From NCBI GenBank assembly GCA_022605405.1, contig JABYQQ010000001.1, forward strand, positions 1,240,001 to 1,304,000: a stretch of DNA of 64,000 nucleotides, read 5' to 3'. This document shows positions 10,535 to 21,270 of the stretch, in pieces. The position numbers and the translations under genes are program-made. The first letter of the stretch is position 1. Each line of letters begins with the position of its first letter. The stretch comes from Earliella scabrosa. Lineage: Eukaryota > Basidiomycota > Agaricomycetes > Polyporales > Polyporaceae. The notes beneath the pieces were generated by a model. That model ran no database searches and was not told the origin of the DNA. It was given only the letters and a program-made list of their open reading frames with translations.

Positions 10535-11734
10535 TTATGAACCGGCGTGATGAGTGATATACACAAGTGCTAATCTCGAGTCACAGCACCGCAGCGTAAT
10601 CGCCCGCCTATCTCCCTGGATTACTGATGAAGATCCGCTTCCTGTCGTAGATACCGCATCAGGTCCCAGCCAAGCCAAACCGTGTGCACCGCTCACCTCG
10701 TTACTCGCCCGCAGCTGTTCAGCCCCTGCGAAATGAGGTCCATGGTTGAACCTGGAGCCGTCGATCTCCATCGGTGACATGAAACCGCCGGGCGCAATCA
10801 GGCGGTTGTCCACCCCACATCGCGAGGCGCAGGCGAAGGCGCAACGGGGGTAGCGCCACACCGCCGTTAGGCCGAACGGCGCGCGCCCGTCGGCGCGCAG
10901 CTTGTCCACATTCACGTCGTCGTGACCGCTGAAGAAGCCGATGAACGAGCCTCCGTCCCCAAAGAAGCGCTCCTGGGCCGGGCAGACATAGCTGGAGCGA
11001 TGGCACATGTAGAACCTCGCCGGGCTGTCCAGCCCAAACAGGCTGAAGACAGTTAGGTCGTAGCCTAAAAGCGGGCCGGGAACCACGCCGAAGATGAATC
11101 CAGCGTCGTGATGGAGGCGCACGGTCCTGAAACACATCTCGCGCGTCATATTCTTCCATCGGGGAATCAGGGACCGCCGCGCGAGAGTGAGCAGGGGGAA
11201 CGCGCAGCCGAACGCGTCCCGATTGAAGAAGTTCATCAGAGCGGTGCTCTCGAAAAAGGTGATGGGCGGGAGGGGGGATTCAGTGGCCGAACAGATGACT
11301 CGGATGAAGCCTTGGGGCCCGAGGAGGTAGACGTGCTCCCAGAGGATCGCCTCTGCATCCTGCGCCCGTAGCCGCGCGGTGATTGGATTGCCTGCAAGTG
11401 CGTTGGGGAGCTGGTGCGCGCAAAAGCGTCGGACGAGGAACTCCTCGAACGGACCTGCGCCGGACGACGGCACTGCGATTGTCATCTCGTTCGGGATCAG
11501 CGTGTCGTCTCGAAGGATCAAGGCCAGGGCACCCATGCCGGTGACGACCGCGTTGGTCCCATGGAGCACATCCAGAAATTCCGCCCAAGCTCGCAGGGCG
11601 AACCTCTTGATTATGCGATCCCGGCTAGCGGCTAGCACCTGCTGAACGACAACGCGTAGGCGGGGATAGGCTTCGCAACACGTATACAACGTCATCATGT
11701 CGCAGCGGTCCAGGATACGATGTTCCAGCTCCAC
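10535..11734 (-). CDS. F-box-like / nucleotidyltransferase-like basidiomycete family protein, copy B
   Basis: Single-exon 399-aa paralog of 6075-7169, sharing the ELxxRILxxCDMxTL start, TGMGALALILRD near residue 67, ESTALMNFFNRDAFGCAFPLLTL near residues 165-190, the VPGP(F/L)xG block and the FGDxGSxxxFF block. The nucleotidyltransferase-like acidic motif is degenerate (MTIAV), so the protein is probably not catalytic. It ends in about 90 residues unlike copy A. It is divergently placed 488 bp from the SAP-like gene at 12223, repeating the arrangement of copy A and the GRF gene. Confidence 0.65.
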   Translation of the reverse strand: MELEHRILDRCDMMTLYTCCEAYPRLRVVVQQVLAASRDRIIKRFALRAWAEFLDVLHGTNAVVTGMGALALILRDDTLIPNEMTIAVPSSGAGPFEEFLVRRFCAHQLPNALAGNPITARLRAQDAEAILWEHVYLLGPQGFIRVICSATESPLPPITFFESTALMNFFNRDAFGCAFPLLTLARRSLIPRWKNMTREMCFRTVRLHHDAGFIFGVVPGPLLGYDLTVFSLFGLDSPARFYMCHRSSYVCPAQERFFGDGGSFIGFFSGHDDVNVDKLRADGRAPFGLTAVWRYPRCAFACASRCGVDNRLIAPGGFMSPMEIDGSRFNHGPHFAGAEQLRASNEVSGAHGLAWLGPDAVSTTGSGSSSVIQGDRRAITLRCCDSRLALVYITHHAGS

Positions 11735-12222
11735 GGGGAATCGCGCGTGACTTCTGTGGGTTGTGAGTATCCCTGCTCCCCGTTCATCCCTTTGGATGCG
11801 AACTCACGTCGCAGGCATCGCCGCTTCAAGGGCTTCAGGAGTGGCGAGGGGAGCGGAATTCATGAGAGATGGCGAGATGCTCTTGATTTGCCTTTTTCCG
11901 AGGACGCGCGTGAATTTCGCGCTACATTGTCGACTTTCGAACATGCGAACATCACTTATGGTATGTCTCACCTTGGCTGGGCGGCCCAGCGTCAAAAGTG
12001 ACTCCAAACACTGCCACACACGGAAATTCTCGTGCGCTTGGTTTCGAGGCCTTCTCTCGTCCATCACATTGTCGAGCGGGCATATGGTTAAGCTGATTTC
12101 GGTAGTTTGGGCCCTGCGCGCCTCGCGCTGGCCGCCTGCCACTACATTTACGCCCTCGCTCGCAGTCACAGATCTTTGCCCCATCCTTATCGTCCCGCCA
12201 AACGGCTCTCGTTTCCTCAGAC

Positions 12223-15200
12223 ATGTCTCCCCCGACGCCCACTGCTTCGCCGCTCACGGCTGACGCCCTGTGAGTTCAGTTCTTGCGGACCCCAGGCTTT
12301 TGCTGTCTCGTTCTCATGGCGTCATCTCTAGAACGCATTGGTCTACAGATGCGCTCCGAGTAAGTCCCTCTAGCTGCTTCACACGTCCGTCAGCAGGGGT
12401 CAAGTCCGCTCTCGTGTAGTGCTTCCTGCGCTACTGTCTTGGCACGTCGCGTCTGACAGGGGACCTCAAGTCGCGCGAACAAGTTGTGCAACGCATCCTC
12501 GGGCTGGATCTCACCCTCGACTGGCAGCAAGTCCGCTTCTGGGTTCAACACGATGAAGAACCTCCCGCTAAGTGCAGCGAGGATGCCGACGGTCGACGCC
12601 TTCTTGCGGCACGCGCGTTGTACTTCACGCACGCGAAGAAGCTCATCGATCTGCCCCCGGTAAGCATGAGACCTTCCTACCTCTGTTTGGACCTCCCACC
12701 CATAAACACGTCTCACTCTACTCTATCTCAATGGTGCCTGACTGTCGACGGCGTTCTAGGACCCCGAAGGCATTGTGCCATCGTCGTCCATGGGGATCGA
12801 CCCTCAGCTCACGCTCAAAGATGCGCGAAGGGGCCTGGGCTATTCTGCGCAGCCCGAGGCGCCTGACTATGGTGAAATTGCTGTGCAGCACCAGGCGCAC
12901 TCTGCGGCCGTGTTAGAGGAGGTACGTGCTTGCCAATCATGGATTTGGTGAGGTGCTCTGACACGAAATTCGCTCCAGCCACTTTACCTCACACTCGCCG
13001 GCCCCGCCGTGGCAGGCCTGCCACAGGTTCGTCCCGCGACGTTGTATCGCGCACTCCTGAATCGCCGAGCTCACTGACGCACGTTCGTAGACAGCGGACG
13101 CACTCGGCGAGGTAGAACCAGTCCCGGACGATAGTGCACGCCGCACCAGGCCCTCGATCGACGCGGATGTGCGTGGTCGTCAGGTGCAGAGTGGTCTCCC
13201 GCCGGGCGAAAGCATCCAGGACGCCGGCCTGCAGTCTTCCGCGCCGCCGTCCGTAATCGCGCCAGCTGTCGTCTCGACCATGGCAGGCGGATCTGTCGGT
13301 GGGGCGGTCCCGGCCCCCAGCGGGCCACCTTCGACCGGCCCGATTGACCCGCCGCAGCCAGTTTTTGCCCCGCCTGTCGGGCCTCCCCCTCGCTTGCCAC
13401 AAACAGCGTCATGGAGGTTGGGAGGGGCATTCCCAACTTACGGATCGCCCGGCGACCCCGCGATGGCGCTTCGAGAGGATCGCGAGGCGTACCACCGCGC
13501 CATCATGAACGCCATCGAAAACTTTGGCTTTGTATGTCCTCATGCGTGCCCTGCGGCTTGATCTGCTCACATTCCATTTTCTCTAGCTCGACTCCCTTCC
13601 GGCGCCGACACCTCCTCCCATTGGTCACATCCCGACCGTGCCCGAGTGGATGAACGCCACTGATCCGCTCTGGCCATATCGGGGTCAAGTTGGCGCGGCG
13701 TGGGCCCTGGCGACGGCTGTGAGTCCTTTTCCAGCGTCACTTATCATTAACATCGACCGCACGCTCATGTTCGTTAAACCAGTCTTCCGCTGAAAGCCGC
13801 GGGCCGCCGCCGAACATGCTGCACTCTCGAACACGCATCGCCGTAACCACCCGTGACGTGAGGAGGGGCCAGGTCGTCTCACCTGCCTTGGCGACCCTAG
13901 TCATCCTCCACCGAGTACCCGTCTATTATGACGCGCGGCGAAGAACCTTTGCGGCCAATGCCATTGAACTCGTCCAAGCGTTAAAAAATTCTGTAGCCGT
14001 CATGACTGGTGAGCAGTGCACGTCAAACTCACCTGCCACGCGAGGTTTGACGGTCGTCGATCGACAGCCAATGCGTACATATGCTCACCTGTCGTCGTGC
14101 GCGACACCCCGGCATGGCTCCACTGCCTTGCTGCCGTGGACGAGAGGGGCGACTGGGCGTTCACCAAGAAAACGCCCAACGTTTCCGTGTCCCTCATGCG
14201 GAGTGATGCGCTGGACTCTTCGCCCGTCGTCAGGGACGTGGCGTTTGCGGTCGAGCTTCACATCGTCCATGTACGTTCCCTGTTCCTACCGTTCGCCTGC
14301 CGCGAGCTGACATGTCCGTCCCCCCAGTCCGAATCTCCTATCATTTCCAAGCGCCTACAACTCGCTCAGGCCAAACGCGCGCGCTCACCTGGCAACCTCG
14401 AACCTCCCGACGAAGGGACTCGGAAGTCGCGAAAGCTGTCGCAACCGCCGCGCAAGCCAGAGGGGTCCTCGGCCACCATTCATCTCGCCGTCCAGCCCGC
14501 CCCGCCCGCGTTGGAGGACGAGCACTCTAAATCCCACGCAATCACTCCCGTCGACGTCGACAGCGACAACCCATACGACCACATCGAGGACTGGGACGGC
14601 CCGGGCTACGTGGACATCGATGGGGACGATGAGAAGGTCGTCCCCTCGAGAACCCCACACTCTCCGCCACACATAACCGCCCCGCGATATCGCTCTCTCC
14701 CGCCGTCTTCAGATGGGGGCAGTAGCGAGGACGAAGGCCAGTCGGAGAGAGACGAGAAATACGTTGAAAGTCAGGCCGACGATCAGTCATATCGCGCCTC
14801 GGAGTCCTCATCGGAAGGCGACGGAGAGGGAGGGCTTGACTACTTGGAGGAGGACCAGATGAAGTATCGCCCCTTCAACGACGCCCCGCGACTCCAGGAC
14901 TTCGAGTTGTCCGGTGGTGGGAAAGATGGTGCGCGCGCGCCGATCTACGTCATCAGCTCAGACGAGGGCCCGGAGGATCCAGTCGCGATAGACCAGTACG
15001 CGTGGTTGACGGAGCATTTTCCGAAGGACTGCAGCTTCTGGCCCGCTATCATCGACATTCGCGCCGCGCAGTCCGTCGACCGTGGCTTCCGACCTCCACC
15101 AACGATGCTATGGTGGGTGGCGTCCATCAACCAGATGAGCATCCTCTGCAACAGCGACCCCGACCTCCCACATGCGAGCGCTGGTCGTACCCTGAGCGCC

Positions 15201-15830
15201 GCAGTTCTCGGGAAGTTTCTGAACCATCACAAGGACTGGGTGCAGAAGGCGATACGCTGTGGCGAGTGGGCGAAGCAAGCGAACGACAATCCCGCTATCG
15301 CCGCCGCGCTGAAGAAGATTCGGGCCAAGCGAAAGGCGATAGGCATCAAGTCGTTGTTCATGCTTCTTTCCAAGGCCGCGAAGGCGGGCGACGACGATGC
15401 CAGAGTCCAACCCTCGAAACACAAGGCCGCGCCCACGCGAACATTGGCAGCGCGGTCCCCCAGTCCCCCCGCCCACCCTCCGTCGCCGCGACCCGGCCCT
15501 TCCAGGAAGACCGTGGATGCCCCGAAGAAGCGTTCGGGAACTGGCGTGTCCTCTAAGCCAGCGACCGCCGGTCCTTCGACGGCACCCACGAACGCCTCGA
15601 AGAAGCCGTCCGTGGCTGCTGCGAAGGCGCCTCGAGACGCGCCTCCCGTCCACACTGATCCCTCTAGCAAGAAGGACAAGGGCAAGGCGCGAGCCGCGCC
15701 CGAAGGTCGCGGCGCGCGAACTGACAATGACAGCCGTCCAGCGAAATCGCATGGTGTCGGGGAGGGTCGCGCCGACCGTCACCACCGTCGGGTACCTGCC
15801 GCATTGCCTCGCGAGGCCGACTTGGAGTAA
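12223..15830 (+). CDS. Large multi-exon protein with N-terminal SAP-like motif and acidic/disordered C-terminus
   Basis: Nine exons (12223-12269, 12332-12359, 12420-12659, 12760-12921, 13091-13531, 13587-13718, 13783-14008, 14068-14270, 14328-15830) join in frame to about 993 aa. Residues about 20-52 (TDALRCFLRYCLGTSRLTG then LKSREQVVQRIL) look like a two-helix SAP motif, a DNA-binding element; this is inferred from pattern only. A Pro/Gly-rich linker fills exon 5. Exons 7-8 may form a small globular domain with paired hydrophobic strands. The last exon has an acidic Ser/Asp/Glu region (aa about 560-700), a predicted helical domain around WAKQANDNPAIAAALKKI, and a basic Lys/Ala/Pro tail. I recognise no enzymatic domain. 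It faces copy B in a divergent pair. Confidence 0.65.
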
Positions 15831-16318
15831 TGGCACGCACCTGTACTGTCTCTCGTGGGACGTCTCCCGCCAGTTATGCTCATGTTAGCCTGCATTGTGA
15901 TGTATGTCTCTCGTCCATAGTATGCCCTATGATTACATGCCCAATATATGCCCTATGTCACATCCACGAGAGCCCCATGAATGGGCCTGTTTGGCACCGA
16001 AAGTTTGGCCAGGGTGCGCGCACACGGGGAGATTGTGTGCGTGCGTGCAAGGTAGTCCGAGAACACCAGCACCATGGTGCATCTTCCGGCGCAGTGTCCG
16101 GCGGAATCACGTGCCAGCAAATGCACGACAGTTTGTCTCCCACTTGCGGAGTAGGAGACACTCCATCTCCTTTGACTTTGACACGTTAGTCAGGTCTTCC
16201 CCAGGCGACGGTCAGACGGCTCAAGGATGATCATGAGACAGAGACATGGAACGTATGTTGCATTGACGTGATGTATGATGGACAGAGTGGCAAGGGCGTT
16301 ACAGGCAAGGACACAAAG
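15831..16318. other. Convergent intergenic region
   Basis: Holds the 3' ends of the SAP-like gene (+) and the oxygenase-like gene (-). No gene or strong repeat seen. Confidence 0.5.
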
Positions 16319-18199
16319 CTAGAGAGGACGAGGAAGTGAGTCAATGTGGGCGGTGTTGTCGCAAGTCGCCCTCACGCCTCTCTCCTTCGCCTGCTTGACA
16401 GTACTGCCAAGTTCCGCAAGCTGGAACATCGTAGCCTGGTTGAACAACACCACTGAGCCACGACCCCTTACTCCATGAATTGGAGTCGAGTTCTCTGGAG
16501 TCGGATCGGCACCATCTTCCGTCGTCACGACCGTGCAGTCTATCGGAGTGCGCAGAGTTAACGCGTCGTGCTGTGGCCAAGGGAGACATCTCACGTGACT
16601 CACCTTGGATGTTCACGTTGAAATGCGTGAACAGCGACGAAGGGTAGAAGAGCAGGCATCCTGGGCGCAACTCGATAATCAGCCCTGCCTCCCATAACAC
16701 GAGCCAGGCTTTCTCCGCATGACGAAATTTGCCTGCCAACCATTAGTACTGGTAGGCAGTCATAGTGTATACTGGTGAAAAGCGACGCACCCCACACGAA
16801 TACGACGCACATCATCAAAGCCAAATTTTTCCCGTCAACGTGGGGCCGCGTGAGGACGCCTTCCACCTCATCTTGAGGTCCATTGATACAATAGTTATAC
16901 CATAGCCCGTACGGTGGGGTGGCGTGTTTGTGCCCCTGTTCCTTGAGCAACTCCTCACACCGCCTCACCCTGGCAGCGAGAGACGGAAATCGCGTCTCAA
17001 AGACCACCGTCGCGTGCTTTCTATAAGCTTCATGTCAGTACAAAGCACACATCCAAACACATTTTGTTGACACACATCAGTTGGTCGGTCGGACTGCCCA
17101 CTTCAGTAAGCCAGTTCGTGTCGTGCTCATGTGCCAGGTGAAACTGAGTCAGTTGTGGAACCTGCTCAAAGGGTGAGCTAATGCGGGTCTGCGCGGTGTC
17201 GGCACTCTCACCAGCTTATTCTGGCGGTCTATTCCAACGACCATGTACCAGTGACGGCCACGGTTGTTTGCCTTAAGGTCGTCGGCGGATCGGTTGCCAC
17301 ACCGCTCGATGTAGGCCCGACACTGAAGTTCGAACTTGTCCAGGAATGTCAGTTGGTCAGGCCCCTCTGCTGACACCATCCACGGTGGGACCTCGGTGCG
17401 AAAGGCAAACGCGCGCCCATCTCGATCGACGAACCACTTCGGCCCCCTACAGAGATAGACAGAGTCAGTGAACATCGTGAGGCTAGACTCCCTAACTACG
17501 CACCCATCGTACTCTATCTTGCGGAAGTTCAGCTCCCCGAGCAACCTGTCAGCGATTGTCCCGGCCTCCCATTCTCTGTCAACCCATTCGGGGATGTGTT
17601 TGCGTCGACGGTAGTCGCTGCCCGCCCAGCCCGTCTGGGTGGCAGGTAACGATCCGACGGAGGTGGAGGCTGTCACCGTGTCAGCCAGATGGAGTTGTCC
17701 ACTCGCTATCTTCTTCGCCACATCTTCGCGGCGTCGTTGCCGTCTATGATTGCCCCGCCTGCGTTCAGAAGCCTCCACGATGTCAGAGGATCACATGCAA
17801 GACATGAACAACCCATTTACCTCGGTGTAGTGCAGAACCCTGGACGTCTTGATGGGACGATCACGTTCTGGCGAAGACGCAGGACGTTCTCGCCGGGTCA
17901 TCGGATTGCCGTCACCTTGTTGTGTCTCCTGAGGGTGATGTGTGGTTGAGCCCAGATTCATAGATGCCGGAGGTTCCATATCTGACCTCAGACGGCGTGT
18001 TTCCTGGTGAGTCGCCTGTCTCCTCACCCTCTTGCAGGGTTGCGAGCAGCGGCTCAAACTCAACGAGATCGTCGCGGATATCCTGGACCAGAGTGTGCAT
18101 CATGACGTTCGGCGCACGCTCGATGTCCGCCGGATCGTCCCCGGGTAAAAGCCTGGGGAACCTGAGACTGTCGTCAGTGATCGCCTGAGAGGGCTCCAT
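16319..18199 (-). CDS. 2OG-Fe(II) oxygenase-like protein (Tet/JBP-like double-stranded beta-helix candidate)
   Basis: Exons 18199-18028, 17981-17821, 17772-17212, 17161-17076, 17020-16791, 16732-16604 and 16539-16319 join in frame to about 519 aa. The first 110 residues are acidic/polar and probably disordered; a basic RRRGNHRRQRRR patch follows. The C-terminal half contains RPHVDGKN (His387-x-Asp389), then a strand series LVLWEAGLIIELRPGCLLFYP and a distal His440 in SSLFTHFNV. HxD plus a distal His about 50 residues later is the iron triad of compact 2OG dioxygenases; the surrounding pattern recalls the Tet-like family expanded in basidiomycetes. The last exon boundary and the 2OG-binding Arg are unproven. 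Possible targets include modified DNA or RNA bases, by analogy only. Confidence 0.72.
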
Positions 18200-19605
18200 A
18201 AGTCGTGAAGACTGACAGGTGTTCCACTACTTCGGTGGCTACTTGGATCTTGAGGGCGGACGACGACACTGTTGAGATATGATACTGGTTAGTGGGTATG
18301 CAAGTTTCAGAATGCACTTACTGATCAGGCAAACTGAAGATGGAACGCAAGAGAGCACAAGAGTCAAGAGGAAAAACAGGACAGACCATGCAGCACAGGC
18401 GAGCGGCATGGAGGCTGCATGGTAATCGCGTGGCCACGCAGGCAGTCCGCATGGCAATCAGCCTCTAAGCGTCTGAAGGAGAGGCGCCTCTGGTGCTTAT
18501 GGGCGCTGACAGACACGTATATTTTGATTAGACCAAATACATCGTAAGGAATACATATGTTGACCGACGACGCATCTACTCATGTTGACTGACAACACGT
18601 CTACTCGTGTATGAACATAGCCCGGCGTCCACTCACCGCCAGACATCCAAATACCAGCAGCGCATAGCGAGATACCGCACGGGGGCGCACATGGAGGCGC
18701 GGAACCACCGCTCGTCCCCGACATCCGCATGCAGGCAGGAGCAAGTAACAACAAACGAGGTGCAGGTGTCCAGATGAACTATGTGGGGCGCTGAACCCGA
18801 CACTCGCGGTCGACGACGGGCGACGACCACTCCGGGGAAGGGATAGCCAGACAACATGGACCGCCGTGGACCAGCGAGGCGCAGTGGATGGAGAGGACAG
18901 ACCCTACACACGCTGAAGTCGAGATCGGGGAAGGGGATGGGGAGGTTGGGAGACGATACAGGGGGACAAAACATAGCAGGTACAGACGTACCTCCAACAT
19001 TCTCATGACATGTCCTAGTGGCCTGGAACGGCGTTGGAGTTTGCGCGCAGGGTGGGTTGATTCGACGCTGACGAGATACAGCGACATGGGGACGTCATTC
19101 GCGCCGTTGCGCGGGACGTCCAGCGAGGGGACTTGCCCTGCGGGGCCAGTTGGAAGCTTTGGATGACGCACAGCGAGCGCGATGGTCGAGTCGGTGTGCG
19201 TGACGCGGTAGGTGCGTGGAGTGTTGGAGATCCATGCGGGCGACACAAGCGGACGGTGACAGGACATACCGACGTTGTTGAAGAGCGGCCTGGTCCCACT
19301 AGAGAGGGACAGTCATCCGGGGGGGGGGCCTGAGAATCGACAGCATTTCGGCGACATTTTATAGGTGACGCGAGCGTGAGAAGTTGAAACAACGGGTATG
19401 GTGTCCCGTGACCTGGCAAGCGCGGAGGAAAGATTATTTCCAACGCCGTACTTGACTGGCTACAACGGCCATGTACGCTCCTGAACCATACGTACCATTT
19501 CAACGGTTGCGTCACGTAAATTAAACCCAAGCTCGCGCGCGACTCTCTATCCAGAAGCGAGCATTTGCGCCGCGACCCGCTAGGCCTGACCGCCCGCCTC
19601 CACCT

Positions 19606-19801
19606 CCTCCACTGGATTGGACGACGGACGCGTCCTTGGTGTCCGTTCGAACTTCGTGCGCCCACATGTGTGTCCCCATTAATAGTCATCTTGCCGCGCT
19701 CGCGTGTGCCGCTTTGCTAGTAGCTACTGATCGGTGACCCTATCTTCGTCACTGGCAGCGCGCGAATGCCCCTCGCGGGGCCCCTCACGCTCCCGCGCAG
19801 A
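19606..19801 (+). pseudogene. Degenerate duplicate fragment A1
   Basis: Runs from CTCCACTGGATTGGACGACG through an ACTGATCGGTGACCC block to a CCCGCGCAG acceptor-like end. It is clearly similar to 21092-21270, where the same stretch reads as an open, partly hydrophobic peptide (AALAYAAWLLIGDP). Here a stop and indels interrupt it, so one or both copies are relics. The source family is not identified. Confidence 0.45.
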
Positions 19802-21091
19802 CCCTCCTCTGCGTCCTCCTCGCATTTGCGTTGCTCAATCTCGCCTTAACATCTCTCGTCGCTGTCTTGACCCCCGCCCTCGTCTCGCCTGGCCTCTCCT
19901 GCGCTCGTCTCCGCCGTTTCTGCCGTCTCTCGCACCCCTGCTCCTCCTCTAAGCGCCCCGTTCGGGCCCCGTGGCGACAGCACCCGAGACAGCTCAAGAC
20001 AGCCCTTGCGGCTCTCTATCGCCCTCTCGCCGCTGGGCTCGAGGCTCGCTCAAGTGCAGCCATGCGCCCTCTGCGCGACGGTCTTCCTCTCTCCCGCTCG
20101 CTCGCTCCACTCCGTGGCCGCCGGTCCCTGCCCGCCCTTTCCTTGCCCTCTGCTCGCCGTCCTCGACCTTCCAGACGCCGTGCCCGCCTACAAACCGTGC
20201 CATGCACCGCATACAGCCATGGTACAACCACAGGACCCCTCGCTATCAAGATATCCGCTTCGCGCACGGAATATCGCGCACGGGGGAGTGCTCCGACTCG
20301 TCGTCGAAGACGCGCTCTGCCCGCTGTTCCATGTATGCCCCGCCTTGATTGATTCGTGAGTCCTGTCGCTCGCGTGCATTCACGCGCACTGTTGCGATCG
20401 CTGACGACGCTCTACTTGCACCGCAGGCGCCGCGTCCAGGACCTCGCCCAGACAAAACATGTCCGGCCGCGTTCCACGCCTCTGGATGGACAAGTACGTC
20501 CAAACCAGCCTCCTCTTCGTTGCGAGCACCCTCTCACTCACCTTCTCAGTCCTCCAGGGCTATCCACGAGCATCGCGATGCGCCGTCTTCGCTCGCATTC
20601 TTGTGGTGCAACAGGCGGCGTTGGGTCGCGGTCCTCCGCTGGTTGTATGCGCTCGCCGGCGTTCTTGGTAGGCGTAAGCTTGGGCTACCACGACATCAGC
20701 ATTCAACGGCTTCGGAACGCCCGCGAGTACGTCTCCCTGTGCTCCAAACTCTGTGGCTGTACTCACAATGTCGCAGATATCTCCTCTTATTCAGCCTGGC
20801 ACCCCGCTGCAATATCTCCGAGGCTCGAGCAGTGCACTGACCACCACGGTCCAGCACCCGAAGTTTGGCGCCAAATGGACGACTTTGAAAATGGCGCCAA
20901 GTCTGGCCCCTGGGACGACGTTTCCTGCACTGCGCCCTCCGGCCGTATAGCTTGCTAGCACGCGAATACAGCTCGCTACCCGCTGTGTCCGAGGCTGCTC
21001 CAGCTCAACACAGCCCTGGCGCCTGCGCAACTCTGTGGGCGCGAGCCCGCTCTTCCCCAGGCGCGTCCCCCTTGCCCTCTGCCACATCAAG

Positions 21092-21270
21092 CGCTCTCCA
21101 CTGGAGGTTGACGACGGACGCGTCCTCGGTGTCCCTTCGCGTGCCCACATATGTGTCCCGATTCACCTTGCCGCGCTCGCGTACGCTGCTTGGCTACTGA
21201 TCGGTGACCCCATGTTAGTGACTCGCAGCGCCCGGCATCTGCGCGGAACCCCTCACGCTCCTGCGCAGAT
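21092..21270 (+). pseudogene. Degenerate duplicate fragment A2
   Basis: Second copy of the 19606-19801 element, with a longer open frame containing DDGRVLGVP and a short hydrophobic stretch. No complete gene can be built around it. Confidence 0.45.

Noticed and set aside
18239..18974. Short minus-strand frames with hydrophobic stretches
   Set aside because: No consistent splice series and no recognisable membrane family; composition explained by chance.
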